Source: Zoroaster sp. YZ-2022 (Eukaryota; Echinodermata; Asteroidea; Forcipulatida; Zoroasteridae). Taken from it: a stretch of 64,000 nucleotides of DNA. The DNA lies in assembly GCA_029582265.1 (NCBI GenBank), contig CM055837.1, positions 8,073,926-8,137,925 of the forward strand, read 5' to 3'. Numbering within the stretch: the stretch's first letter is position 1; each line of letters starts with the position of its first letter. The notes under the pieces are model-generated. The model did not search any database. It saw nothing but the letters and a program-made list of their open reading frames with translations, and had not been told where the DNA came from. Positions 25,141-37,994 of this stretch are shown piece after piece. A program made the position numbers and the translations under genes.

Positions 25141-25689
25141 AAACACAGAGACATGGCAGCTGCTGGCTGCGGCAATGGCTTGGGGACCGCCATGTCTCTC
25201 CCCTGAAGGTTAGAGCGTGGAGGAAATGTACGGACGGGGGAGAATAAGGAGGGACCGGGAGGGTAGCGACCTCCCAGAAGGGTGCTAAGGTGATCACCAT
25301 GCCGTGGTGTCACGGACTTTGAGTCATCCTAATACCTGGTCGACACTCTGACTAACTCTCCGCACTTTTTTACAATAATTTTTATTAAATTATTATTTTA
25401 CACAATTCCGGATTTGCCTTGTGGGATCAATAAAGTTATTTGTCTTTTTTTTAATCTTCCTTAAATAATTATGTCTTTTACGAACATAGAGTCACAGATA
25501 CCTTCCTTGTAAACTATACGACAATCGAAGGATGGAAAAATAGGCGACTCGAATTAAGAACAATGTGATCCAGGCATTTTTTCATCTCGAAAATATCTGG
25601 TCGACATTCCCGACACTTTTTTACGATTTTATTTTTAAATTTAATTTATATACATTTGTTGTAATTAAACAACTTAATTAAAAAGGAGT

Positions 25690-28600
25690 AACCCCTTGTC
25701 GTTTTTTCACCTCAAAAAACTATTCTCTCCGATTCGGTTCAAATTTACACAGAATGAACCACTGTGTCTGCAGAATACAGCCACCGAGTTACAGCCTATT
25801 TGGACAAGTTTAAAATATCACAATTTTACCCATATTTTGTCATAAAATATTGATTTTCTTAAAAAGTTGGAAAGATAGGCGACTCAAATTACGAAAAATG
25901 GGTTCTAGGCACTCTATTACGTCTCTCCAGCAAGTATCAAGCATTTTGAAAAAATGTCATTTTTAGGCCAAATTTGGAAAAACGACAAGTGGTAAGCATT
26001 GTCGTTTTTTTCACCTCAAAAAACAATTCTCTCCGATTCGGTTCAAATTTACACAGAATGAACCACTGTGTCTGCAGAATACAGCCACCGAGTTACAGCC
26101 TATTTGGACAAGTTTAAAATATCACAATTTTACCCATATTTTGCCATAAAATATTGATTTTCTTAAAAAGTTGGAAAGATAGGCGACTCAAATTACGAAA
26201 AATGGGTTCTAGGCACTCTATTACGTCTCTCCAGCAAGTATCAAGCATTTTGAAAAAATGTCATTTTTAGGCAAAATTTGGAAAAAACGACAAGGGGTTA
26301 CGCATTGTCGTTTTTTTCACCTCGAAAAAAAATTCTCTCCGATTCGGTTCAAATTTACACAGAATGAACCACTGTGTCTGCAGAATACAGCCACCGAGTT
26401 ACAGCCTATTTGGACAAGTTTAAAATATCACAATTTTACCCATATTTTGTCATAAAATATTGATTTTCTTAAAAAGTTGGAAAGATAGGCGACTCAAATT
26501 ACGAAAAATGGGTTCTAGGCACTCTATTACGTCTCTCCAGCAAGTATCAAGCATTTTGAAAAAATGTAATTTTTAGGCCAAATTTGGAAAAAACGACAAG
26601 GGGTAAGCATTGTCGTTTTTTTTCACCTCAAAAAACAGTTCTCTCCGATTCGGTTCAAATTTACACAGAATGAACCACTGTGTCTGCAGAATACAGCCAC
26701 CGAGTTACAGCCTATTTGGACAAGTTTAAAATATCACAATTTTACCCATATTTTGTCATAAAATATTGATTTTCTTAAAAAGTTGGAAAGATAGGCGACT
26801 CAAATTACGAAAAATGGGTTCTAGGCACTCTATTACGTCTCTCCAGCAAGTATCAAGCATTTTGAAAAAATGTCATTTTTAGGCCAAATTTGGAAAAAAC
26901 GACAAGGGGTAAGCATTGTCGTTTTTTTTCACCTCAAAAAAATTTTCTCTCCGATTCGGTTCAAATTTACACAGAATGAACCACTGTGTCTGCAGAATAC
27001 AGCCACCGAGTTACAGCCTATTTGGACAAGTTTAAAATATCACAATTTTACCCATATTTTGCCATAAAATATTGATTTTCTTAAAAAGTTGGAAAGATAG
27101 GCGACTCAAATTACGAAAAATGGGTTCTAGGCACTCTATTACGTCTCTCCAGCAAGTATCAAGCATTTTGAAAAAATGTCATTTTTAGGCCAAATTTGGA
27201 AAAAACGACAAGGGGTAAGCATTGTCGTTTTTTTCACCTCAAAAAACAGTTCTCTCCGATTCGGTTCAAATTTACACAGAATGAACCACTGTGTCTGCAG
27301 AATACAGCCACCGAGTTACAGCCTATTTGGACAAGTTTAAAATATCACAATTTTACCCATATTTTGTCATAAAATATTGATTTTCTTAAAAAGTTGGAAA
27401 GATAGGCGACTCAAATTACGAAAAATGGGTTCTAGGCACTCTATTACGTCTCTCCAGCAAGTATCAAGCATTTTGAAAAAATGTCATTTTTAGGCCAAAT
27501 TTGGAAAAACGACAAGGGGTAAGCATTGTCGTTTTTTTCACCTCGAAAAAAAATTCTCTCCGATTCGGTTCAAATTTACACAGAATGAACCACTGTGTCT
27601 GCAGAATACAGCCACCGAGTTACAGCCTATTTGGACAACTTTAAAATATCACAATTTTACCCATATTTTGTCATAAAATATTGATTTTCTTAAAAAGTTG
27701 GAAAGATAGGCGACTCAAATTACGAAAAATGGGTTCTAGGCACTCTATTACGTCTCTCCAGCAAGTATCAAGCATTTTGAAAAAATGTCATTTTTAGGCC
27801 AAATTTGGAAAAACAAGGGGTAAGCATTGTCGTTTTTTTCACCTCAAAAAACTATTCTCTCCGATTCGGTTCAAATTTACACAGAATGAACCACTGTGTC
27901 TGCAGAATACAGCCACCGAGTTACAGCCTATTTGGACAAGTTTAAAATATCACAATTTTACCCATATTTTGTCATAAAATATTGATTTTCTTAAAAAGTT
28001 GGAAAGATAGGCGACTCAAATTACGAAAAATGGGTTCTAGGCACTCTATTACGTCTCTCCAGCAAGTATCAAGCATTTTGAAAAAATGTCATTTTTAGGC
28101 CAAATTTGGAAAAAACGACAAGGGGTAAGCATTGTCGTTTTTTTCACCTCGAAAAAAGTTCTCTCCGATTCGGTTCAAATTTACACAGAATGAACCACTG
28201 TGTCTGCAGAATACAGCCACCGAGTTACAGCCTATTTGGACAAGTTTAAAATATCACAATTTTACCCATATTTTGTCATAAAATATTGATTTTCTTAAAA
28301 AGTTGGAAAGATAGGCGACTCAAATTACGAAAAATGGGTTCTAGGCACTCTATTACGTCTCTCCAGCAAGTATCAAGCATTTTGAAAAAATGTCATTTTT
28401 AGGCCAAATTTGGAAAAAACGACAAGGGGTAAGCATTGTCGTTTTTTTCACCTCGAAAAAAAATTCTCTCCGATTCGGTTCAAATTTACACAGAATGAAC
28501 CACTGTGTCTGCAGAATACAGCCACCGAGTTACAGCCTATTTGGACAACTTTAAAATATCACAATTTTACCCATATTTTGTCATAAAATATTGATTTTCT

Positions 28601-31500
28601 TAAAAAGTTGGAAAGATAGGCGACTCAAATTACGAAAAATGGGTTCTAGGCACTCTATTACGTCTCTCCAGCAAGTATCAAGCATTTTGAAAAAATGTCA
28701 TTTTTAGGCCAAATTTGGAAAAAACGACAAGGGGTAAGCATTGTCGTTTTTTTCACCTCGAAAAAAAATTCTCTCCGATTCGGTTCAAATTTACACAGAA
28801 TGAACCACTGTGTCTGCAGAATACAGCCACCGAGTTACAGCCTATTTGGACAAGTTTAAAATATCACAATTTTACCCATATTTTGTCATAAAATATTGAT
28901 TTTCTTAAAAAGTTGGAAAGATAGGCGACTCAAATTACGAAAAATGGGTTCTAGGCACTCTATTACGTCTCTCCAGCAAGTATCAAGCATTTTGAAAAAA
29001 TGTCATTTTTAGGCCAAATTTTGGAAAAAACGACAAGGGGTAAGCATTGTCGTTTTTTTTCACCTCGAAAAACTGTTCTCTCCGATTCGGTTCAAATTTA
29101 CACAGAATGAACCACTGTGTCTGCAGAATACAGCCACCGAGTTACAGCCTATTTGGACAAGTTTAAAATATCACAATTTTACCCATATTTTGCCATAAAA
29201 TATTGATTTTCTTAAAAAGTTAGAAAGATAGGCGACTCAAATTACGAAAAATGGGTTCTAGGCACTCTATTACGTCTCTCCAGCAAGTATCAAGCATTTT
29301 GAAAAAATGTCATTTTTAGGCCAAATTTGGAAAAAACGACAAGGGGTAAGCATTGTCGTTTTTTTCACCTCAAAAAACTATTCTCTCCGATTCGGTTCAA
29401 ATTTACACAGAATGAACCACTGTGTCTGCAGAATACAGCCACCGAGTTACAGCCTATTTGGACAAGTTTAAAATATCACAATTTTACCCATATTTTGTCA
29501 TAAAATATTGATTTTCTTAAAAAGTTGGAAAGATAGGCGACTCAAATTACGAAAAATGGGTTCTAGGCACTCTATTACGTCTCTCCAGCAAGTATCAAGC
29601 ATTTTGAAAAAATGTCATTTTTAGGCCAAATTTGGAAAAAACGACAAGGGGTAAGCATTGTCGTTTTTTTCACCTCAAAAAACAGTTCTCTCCGATTCGG
29701 TTCAAATTTACACAGAATGAACCACTGTGTCTGCAGAATACAGCCACCGAGTTACAGCCTATTTGGACAAGTTTAAAATATCACAATTTTACCCATATTT
29801 TGTCATAAAATATTGATTTTCTTTAAAAAGTTGGAAAGATAGGCGACTCAAATTACGAAAATGGGTTCTAGGCACTCTATTACGTCTCTCCAGCAAGTAT
29901 CAAGCATTTTGAAAAAATGTAATTTTTAGGCCAAATTTGGAAAAAACGACAAGGGGTAAGCATTGTCGTTTTTTTCACCTCGAAAAAAAATTCTCTCCGA
30001 TTCGGTTCAAATTTACACAGAATGAACCACTGCGTCTGCAGAATACAGCCACGGAGTTACAGCCTATTTGGACAACTTTAAAATATCACAATTTTACCCA
30101 TATTTTGTCATAAAATATTGATTTTCAGTTGGAAAGATAGGCGACTCAAATTACGAAAAATGGGTTCTAGGCACTCTATTACGTCTCTCCAGCAAGTATC
30201 AAGCATTTTGAAAAAATGTCATTTTTAGGCCAAATTTGGAAAAAACGACAAGGGGTAAGCATTGTCGTTTTTTTTCACCTCGAAAAAAAATTCTCTCCGA
30301 TTCGGTTCAAATTTACACAGAATGAACCACTGTGTCTGCAGAATACAGCCACCGAGTTACAGCCTATTTGGACAACTTTAAAATATCACAATTTTACCCA
30401 TATTTTGTCATAAAATATTGATTTTCTTAAAAAGTTGGAAAGATAGGCGACTCAAATTACGAAAAATGGGTTCTAGGCACTCTATTACGTCTCTCCAGCA
30501 AGTATCAAGCATTTTGAAAAAATGTCATTTTTAGGCCAAATTTGGAAAAACGACAAGGGGTAAGCATTGTCGTTTTTTTTCACCTCAAAAACAAAATCTC
30601 TCCGATTCGGTTCAAATTTACACAGAATGAACCACTGTGTCTGCAGAATACAGCCACCGAGTTACAGCCTATTTGGACAAGTTTAAAATATCACAATTTT
30701 ACCCATATTTTGTCATAAAATATTGATTTTCTTAAAAAGTTGGAAAGATAGGCGACTCAAATTACGAAAAATGGGTTCTAGGCACTCTATTACGTCTCTC
30801 CAGCAAGTATCAAGCATTTTGAAAAAATGTCATTTTTAGGCCAAATTTGGAAAAAACGACAAGGGGTAAGCATTGTCGTTTTTTTTTCACCTCGAAAAAA
30901 AATTCTCTCCGATTCGGTTCAAATTTACACAGAATGAACCACTGTGTCTGCAGAATACAGCCACCGAGTTACAGCCTATTTGGACAACTTTAAAATATCA
31001 CAATTTTACCCATATTTTGTCATAAAATATTGATTTTCTTAAAAAGTTGGAAAGATAGGCGACTCAAATTACGAAAAATGGGTTCTAGGCACTCTATTAC
31101 GTCTCTCTAGCAAGTATCAAGCATTTTGAAAAAATGTCATTTTTAGGCCAAATTTGGAAAAAACGACAAGGGGTAAGCATTGTCGTTTTTTTTCACCTCG
31201 AAAAAAAATTCTCTCCGATTCGGTTCAAATTTACACAGAATGAACCACTGTGTCTGCAGAATACAGCCACTGAGTTACAGCCTATTTGGACAACTTTAAA
31301 ATATCACAATTTTACCCATATTTTGTCATAAAATATTGATTTCTTAAAAAGTTGGAAAGATAGGCGACTCAAATTACGAAAAATGGGTTCTAGGCACTCT
31401 ATTACGTCTCTCTAGCAAGTATCAAGCATTTTGAAAAAATGTCATTTTTAGGTCAAATTTTAGGCGAATCGGAGACAATTTTTTTTCAAGGCGAAAAAAA
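25690..31500 (+). repeat. Satellite array: 19 copies of a ~305-bp unit
   Basis: The landmark GATTCGGTTCAAATTTACAC occurs 19 times (first near 25732, last near 31217) at 300-310 base intervals. Units are highly uniform; differences are mainly A/T run lengths at the junction and an aaGttt/aaCttt change. Every junction contains AAAACGACAA-ggggtaagca-TTGTCGTTTT, a perfect 10-bp stem hairpin. Four copies encode a 65-codon frame (MSFLGQIWKKRQG...); most copies do not preserve it, so I do not treat it as a gene. Confidence 0.97.
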
Positions 31501-31951
31501 CGACAAGGGGTACTCCTTTTTAATTAAGTTGTTAAATTACAATAAATGTGTATAAATTAAATTAAAAACAAGTTTTATAAAAAAAAAAGTGCCGAGATGT
31601 AGTTAGCGTGTCGACCAGGTATTCGGCGACAATTTTTTTTCTACGAGATGAAAAAATGATTTATACTTGCTGGAGAGACGCAATAGAGTGCTTGGATCAC
31701 ATTGTTCTTAATTCGAGTAGCCTATTTTTCCATCCTTCGATTGTCCTATAGTTTACAAGGAAGGTATCTGTGATTCTGTGTTCGTAAAAGACATAATTAT
31801 TTAAGGAAGATTAAAAAAAAGACAAATAACTTTATTGATCCCACAAGGCAAATCCGGAATTGTGTAAAATAATAATTTAATAAAAATTATTGTAAAAAAG
31901 TGCGGAGAGTTAGTCAGAGTGTCGACCAGGTATTAGGATGACTCAAAGTCC

Positions 31952-34390
31952 GTGACACCACGGCATGGTGATCACCTTAGCACCCTTCTGGGAGGTCGCT
32001 ACCCTCCCGGTCCCTCCTTATTCTCCCCCGTCCGTACATTTCCTCCACGCTCTAACCTTCAGGGGAGAGACATGGCGGTCCCCAAGCCATTGCCGCAGCC
32101 AGCAGCTGCCATGTCTCTGTGTTTCAGGAGCAGGATTCGAACCCGGACGTACCAGCCTGGAACTGCCGCAATTGACAGCCCAGTGGACTAACGGCTTGCG
32201 CCATTTATCCTGTTGGTATTTGGACATGAATTCAATACTACTTAAATAAATCGTGATTGCTTAATCATTTAAAATTAAAACATTTGCGTCACTGGGATTC
32301 GAACCCAGGTCGCCTACACCGAAACACAGTACATCTGATTTACGCCACCAATCCTGTTGGTATTTATAGTTGAATTTAATACTACTTAAATAAATCGTGA
32401 TTGCTTAATCATTTAAAATTAAAACATTTGCGTCACTGTGATTCGAACCCAGGTCGCCTATATTGAAACACAGCGCAACTGACTTACGCCACCAATCCTG
32501 TTGGTATTTAGAGTTGAATTTAATACTACTTAAATAAATCGTGATTGCTTAATCATTTAAAATTAAAACATTTGTGTGACTGGGATTCGAACCTAGGTTG
32601 TCTACATTGAAACACCAAACATCTGACTTACGCCATCGATCCTGTCGGTATTTAGAGTTGAATTTAATACTACTTAAATAAATCGTGATTGCTTAATCAT
32701 TTAAAATTAAAACATTTGCGTCACTGGGATTCGAACTCAGGTCGCCTATATTGAAACACAGCGCAACTGACTTACGCCACCAATCCTGTTGGTACTTGGA
32801 GTTGAATTTAATACTACCTAAATACATTGTGATTGCGTAATCATTTAAAATTAAAACAACTTGCGTCACTGTGATGTGAACCCAGGATGCCTACATCGAA
32901 ATACAGCGCAACTGCCTTACGCCACCAATCCTGTTGGTATTTGGAGTTGAATTTAATACTACCTAAATACATTGTGATTGCGTAATCATTTAAAACTAAA
33001 ATATTGGTGCCAGGGTATTAGAACGTAGGTGCCCTGCACCGAAACACAACGCAACTGACTTAAACCACCAATCCTTTTGAACTGAGTTTAATACTACTTA
33101 AATACATTGTGATTGCTTATCCATTTAAAATTAAAACATTTGCGTCACTGGGATTCGAACCGAAGTCGCCTACACCGAAACACAGCGCAACTGACTTACG
33201 CCACCAATCATGTTGTTCTGAATTTAATGCTACTTAGATACATTGTGATTGCGTAATCATTTAAAACTAAAATAGCGACAGCACTGGGATTCAAACCCAG
33301 GTGTCCTACACTGAAACCCAATGCCGCTTACTTTATACGCCACCAATCATGTTGCTATGTGAGTTGAATTTAATACTATTTAAATAAATCGTGATTGCGT
33401 AATCATTTAAAACTAAAATAGTGACAGCACTGGGATTCGATCGCTGGTTGCATTCACCGAAACCCAGCAGAAAATGCTTGTGCTAAACATCCGTGTTGGT
33501 ATTTAGCGTGAAATTTAAAATCATTTAAATTATTGTGATTGTGTAATCATTTAAAAAATGATATCTATATGTGTCAGTAGCAGGATTCGAACCCGGACGT
33601 ACCAACCTGGAACTGCCTGCAATTGACAGCCCAGTGGACTAACGGCTTGCGCCATTTATCCTGTTGAAATTTGGATTTGAATTTAATACTACTTAAATAA
33701 ATCGTGAATGCATAATTATTTATAATTAAAACATTTGCGCCACTGGGATTCGAACCCAGGTTGTCTACATCGAAACACCAAACATCTGACTTACGCCACC
33801 AATTATGTTGGTAGTGAGAGTTGAATTTAATACTACTTAAACAATTGGTGATTGCTTAATTATTTATAATTAAAACATTTGCGTCATTGGGATTCGAACT
33901 CAGGTTTCCTACATCGAAACCCAGCGCCAATGACTTATGTCAACAATCCTACTGGCAGCAAGAGTTGAATTTAATACTACTTAAATAAATCGTGATTGCG
34001 TAATCATTTAAAACTAAAATAATTTCGCTACTGAGTTTCAAACCAAGGTCGTATACACCAAAACCCAAAGCTTCCGTATTGGGACACTAATCCCTTTTAG
34101 TATTAGCATGGAAATATAAAAACCATTTAAATTATTGTGATTGCATAACCATTTAAATTTAAAAAAATTGGCGCCACAGGGATTCGAACCTAGGTGCTTT
34201 GCACTGAAACCAACGTCTTAGCAACTACGCCATCAATCCGCGTAGACGGTCAGCTTTGAAATTTAAACTACTTAAATAATCGTGTTTTTGTCATTTTAAA
34301 ATACTGCGGACACTGTGATTCGAACAATTGTCCCCGACAGCGAAGCCATCGGCTCAACCACCAGGCTAAAATTGGAGCATCAGCTAATAT
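31952..34390 (-). repeat. Right arm: ~16 tandem tRNA-like modules, inverted orientation
   Basis: The same modules as in the left arm occur on the minus strand, with B boxes near 32131, 32298, 32442, 32586, 32730, 32873 (decayed), 33017 (decayed), 33152, 33289, 33438, 33586, 33748, 33894, 34040 (decayed), 34181 and 34318. Two of them (32131 and 33586) are the long-variable-arm type. This implies that a block of modules ending in the long type was duplicated in the right arm only. Divergence increases outward. Confidence 0.8.
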
Positions 34391-35340
34391 GGACAATAGC
34401 CTCGTTTTCGGTCTGATTCGTGTAGTCATGCATATTCATAAGGGGCTGGACTTTTAGGTGTGAATGCTAATTAATAAAAGAGGTCTATTGTTCAAAATGT
34501 ATAACGCAAATCTAAAACAAAATTAATTTTGAACCGACAGAATTTCTATATTCTTTATTTACTACAGTTTGAAAAAACACAAAGTTAGTCAATATCTGGG
34601 CTTTTTAACATTTTTACAAAAACTGATTTACACCGTTTATCATTAAACTATTAAGGAATTGCATTTTTGCCAGCAAAGTTTGAGTATTCCAAAATAATTT
34701 CACAATGCCTTACTGTTCTTTTTCCCCTTGTGTTTTGGGGGCAAATTTTGGCAACATTTTGAATTATTCTCAAAGGCTAAGAATTGTCCAGTTTATCACC
34801 AGCATTATAATAAATGGCGATTTTTCTGCCTACTTGCGATCTATAATAAAATTATTACTGAGCATGTCTCCAGTGAGTTCGACGTTAACTGGTTCCCGAC
34901 CTTCATCAGGTTGAGGTGTGTATCGCTGCTTATGTTCTGCTGGTAAGCGGTGACTATGAAGGAGAACAATCCCCATGCATGGCAGGTGAAGATACTCCTT
35001 TCTCTCGAGATTCTTGACCGAGATTTTGTAGCCGAGGTGAATTTTACCCCTAGGGATTCTCAAGAAATAACAGCTCCATACAGACCGCCGTGTCCACCGT
35101 GCGGCCAATTTGTGTCCCTCCACATACCCCCCCCCCCCCCCAAGTTCCAATCCTGACCACTGGCCTTTAGTTGTCCTGGCGGTCTGTGTTATTTTATTTC
35201 CTAGTATGACCGAGGATAATTTGCATAAAATGGCAATTTATAAAACTTTGTAATAATCCTCACTCATCCTAGAATAATAACGCAGGCGGCCCTGGGAAAT
35301 CCCTTCTGTCTTTTCTCTCCACTAATCTGTGTAAATCGAT
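34391..35340. other. No gene recognised
   Basis: Chance ORFs only. A 14-base poly-C tract at about 35128-35141 resembles the sub-terminal tracts of the hAT element at 22960 and may be a fragment of it. Confidence 0.3.
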
Positions 35341-35522
35341 CAGTGGCATATCCAGACTGGTGCAGAGGGGGCACACGGAAAAATGAGGGACACACAACAC
35401 ACCTATAGTAAATTAACGAAAGGTGGTGGAGGTGTCACAGAGGCCACGTTCACCCCTTCTTGATCGCCACCAATTAAATTTGCCATATGTTTTCGTACAC
35501 CCTCTTCTTGGATCCGCCCCTG
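35341..35522. mobile_element. Small hAT-like MITE (imperfect)
   Basis: It starts CAGTGGCATATCCAG and ends with the complement of CAGGGGCGGATCCAAG. Both ends carry 'gagggKgYaca' just inside. The two sides are only partly matched and no 8-bp duplication is evident, so the copy is old. Related fragments occur at 9627 and 47150. Confidence 0.45.
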
Positions 35523-37310
35523 TGTGCTGAAGTTTGATATTCTCTTGCAACTGTTCATTCATAGGCTAGAACCTCCCGAAGACTATAATTTTGTCACATT
35601 CAAAATCCTTCTCAGCCCTGGACCTTACTCGCTATCGTGAAAGCTTCCCTTTCCCGCCTATTTCCCACTGTTTTATGTCAATTTCGTGTTTTACAAAGGG
35701 TTAGTATAGAATACATAAAAGATGTAACCATTTATTTTAATTCAAGTCAACTCAAGTTAAGTCACATATTTTTGTCCATCCTGCAGAGAATGTCCAAGCT
35801 TCTATTAGACACCATTGGTAATACAAAGACAGAACTAAACAACAACAAAATATGAACTTAATACTTGTTGTAAAACATCCCTATTAATCTTTCTGTCCGA
35901 GTTGCTCTCATTTCAGTATAATACGTAAAACAATATCCTTTGTTATCCTTGATTCTCGTGGGACAAAAATTCAACGTTATAGAATGTGAAAACTCTGGAT
36001 ACATTTTCATTATTTTCTGTATAATGACACAGTGTAATAAGCTGAACATTTCCCATAATGATTGTTGAATGTGTATCTTGAATGTGTATCTTGAATCAAA
36101 CAGAGTAACGATACTTTTATAAGCAGTTCTGCCAACATTACTGATAGTGTATAATGGCTTTTTACAAACCTTTTTCACAATTAAAAATGACAATAATGGC
36201 ACAGGCAATGGAGGCATTATTCAAAAATACCAAGCCTGTGGCGAAATGCCTTTAAACACTGATAACTACCATACGTTAAAGGTAATGCATAGGATTGGTA
36301 ATTTAAAAATAACAAAATAGTCGAATATTAATTAAAACATTTAAAAGTGTAAAGGTGATGATGGTATAAATCCTCTCTATAAATATTTGTGTCTGAGGTT
36401 CTGTCATTTTTTGAAAAAAAAACAAAATTTCCAGTTCGAATTTAGCCAAGAGTACTCTTCTAAATTCCACAATCTTAGAAACAGCTTTGTAAACATTACC
36501 AATGATGTACATTCTCTTTAAAGCTTGCATTGAGAACAAGGATTTTGACATGAATGACAAAGACAGACAAAAAGAAGTCATGGACATACATGGACAGAAC
36601 ACAAATTACTTATGAAAAATATCAACGAATGAATCGTAGTGACAAATAGTAGGTGAACAATAGCACACATATTTCAACCGTCATTGTGGCTCCGGCAATA
36701 CCGAAACCGCTCATAAAATGACTGCTTATACATCAGGAATATAATGCAGGATATTAACCGACTGGCAAATGTATCGAGATACCAGTGACGTTTATTGATT
36801 GCTTGTTGTGATGATTACAAAATAGCATTTTTTTTTTAAAGCTACTTAGCAATGACCAATCAAAACCTTCCATGTTATAGGATTTATTCCCAGAAATAGT
36901 TAAATTGATGACTACTGAGTCTGACTGACAGAAGATAATGACGTCATTATGATCCTCGTGTCCGTCCGAGTGATATCGGCCAATCGGGGGTGTGACTTGT
37001 TGATATGAGGATACTGACCAATCACAGACCACTAAATAATCATGTTTAAATGAAATGAAAATGAAATGTAACTGAATAATTTGGGTGACCAATTTCTACT
37101 ATTGTTCAAACAATAATGGTTTCTACTTTTTCATTTGTACACTCTGTTGTTAAGAGGTGTTTGCATCCACCGATCGCATAAGACATTGAGAAAACTGCGC
37201 TAAGAGTTGGGAAACTGATGTTTCTGTTAATTCCATTTGATTTCTACATTCTGCCCTGTGTTGTTAAGAAGTGTTTCATCTAACAGTTACCTTCTGATAG
37301 CACAAAGACA
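35523..37310. other. No gene recognised
   Basis: Minus-strand open frames of 119, 99 and 112 codons (35858, 36303, 36754) have no recognisable domain and low-complexity composition. I treat them as chance. Confidence 0.3.
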
Positions 37311-37442
37311 TTTTGAAAACTGACATTTTTTCCAAGTTTATCTGTAAGTCATTCAACTTCAATACACGCAATAAACACTGAGTACAACGCTACGAGGACC
37401 GAGCATCCTGAATCCTTCATTGAAGATCAAAAGAGTGTATAC

Positions 37443-37587
37443 ATGGATGCAGATGAGGACACATCTCGCTTCTCGCTGCGTGATAATTTCAGTAAGAATA
37501 CACCGGAGCCTAACTCGACTAAAGATGATGCCAATTTTTCAGAAAAGGCTGGTGACTATTCTTACGATGCTGAATACAATGACTAGG
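37443..37587 (+). CDS. Possible short acidic coding segment, unrecognised
   Basis: From ATG 37443 to TAG 37585-37587 the frame reads a 47-residue acidic, Asp/Asn/Ser-rich peptide (MDADEDTSRFSLRDNFSKNT, then a tail ending YDAEYND). The frame is open upstream to about 37320 without another ATG, so it could be the end of a larger exon. I see no domain and no clear acceptor. Confidence 0.2.
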
Positions 37588-37994
37588 ATATGGGAATATT
37601 GTGAAGATAAAGATGCAGCTAGATGGTGCAGAAGGGGGTATTGAATGTGGTCTTCATAAGATAATGGTATTACAGACTATATCAATGTATAGGTGTTTGA
37701 GACTGAGGCCAAATATCGAGACTGTCAGCACATGTTAATACATGTGTGTTGAAGACTTTTCGGTGACGATCATGACGGCAGCCATAATAGATATAAACAT
37801 TTTCTACGAAAAAACATTTTCAGTCTGTTGTTTGACTTGCTATTGCTAACTGAGAAATTTATCTCCACAAAAATATATATAAAACACATATAAGTTAAGC
37901 CTTTGTATAAATGTATAAATGTATAAATTGGAAAAAAAACGTAAAAAATATTTTCCACAAAATAAATTGACTGGAGCAAACATTCCTTAAAGAA

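Larger units (their letters stand above)
23903..34390. repeat. ~10.5-kb inverted-repeat structure with tRNA-like arms and satellite core
   Basis: Left arm (23903-25690) and right arm (31480-34390) are reverse complements of each other over their inner parts: 25016-25313 and 31952-32249 look identical, including all overlapping ORFs. The core is a direct tandem array. The order is mirrored: outer tRNA-like modules, a long-variable-arm tRNA-like module, a sequence ending in a gggatcaataaagt motif, a diverged single copy of the satellite unit, then the array. The array edges themselves are mirrored (AAGGAGTaCCCCTTGTCG against its complement). The right arm is longer, with about 16 modules against 9. 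No transposase or other ORF is present. The structure resembles foldback or Galileo-type elements with repetitive arms, but I cannot assign a family. Confidence 0.85.

Noticed and set aside
26258..31331. Repeated 65-codon frames MSFLGQIWKKRQG... as a gene family
   Set aside because: They lie in satellite units; other units lack the frame through A/T-run indels, so the frame is not maintained.
25690..31500. CRISPR array
   Set aside because: Units are ~305 bp with no unique spacers, and the genome is eukaryotic.
31952..32249. Overlapping 79-, 94- and 69-codon frames repeated at 25016-25313
   Set aside because: They are identical because the inverted-repeat arms are identical; no domain and no coding signature.
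35858..37092. Three minus-strand frames of 99-119 codons as a gene
   Set aside because: They do not share splice borders or domains and are in low-complexity AT-rich sequence.
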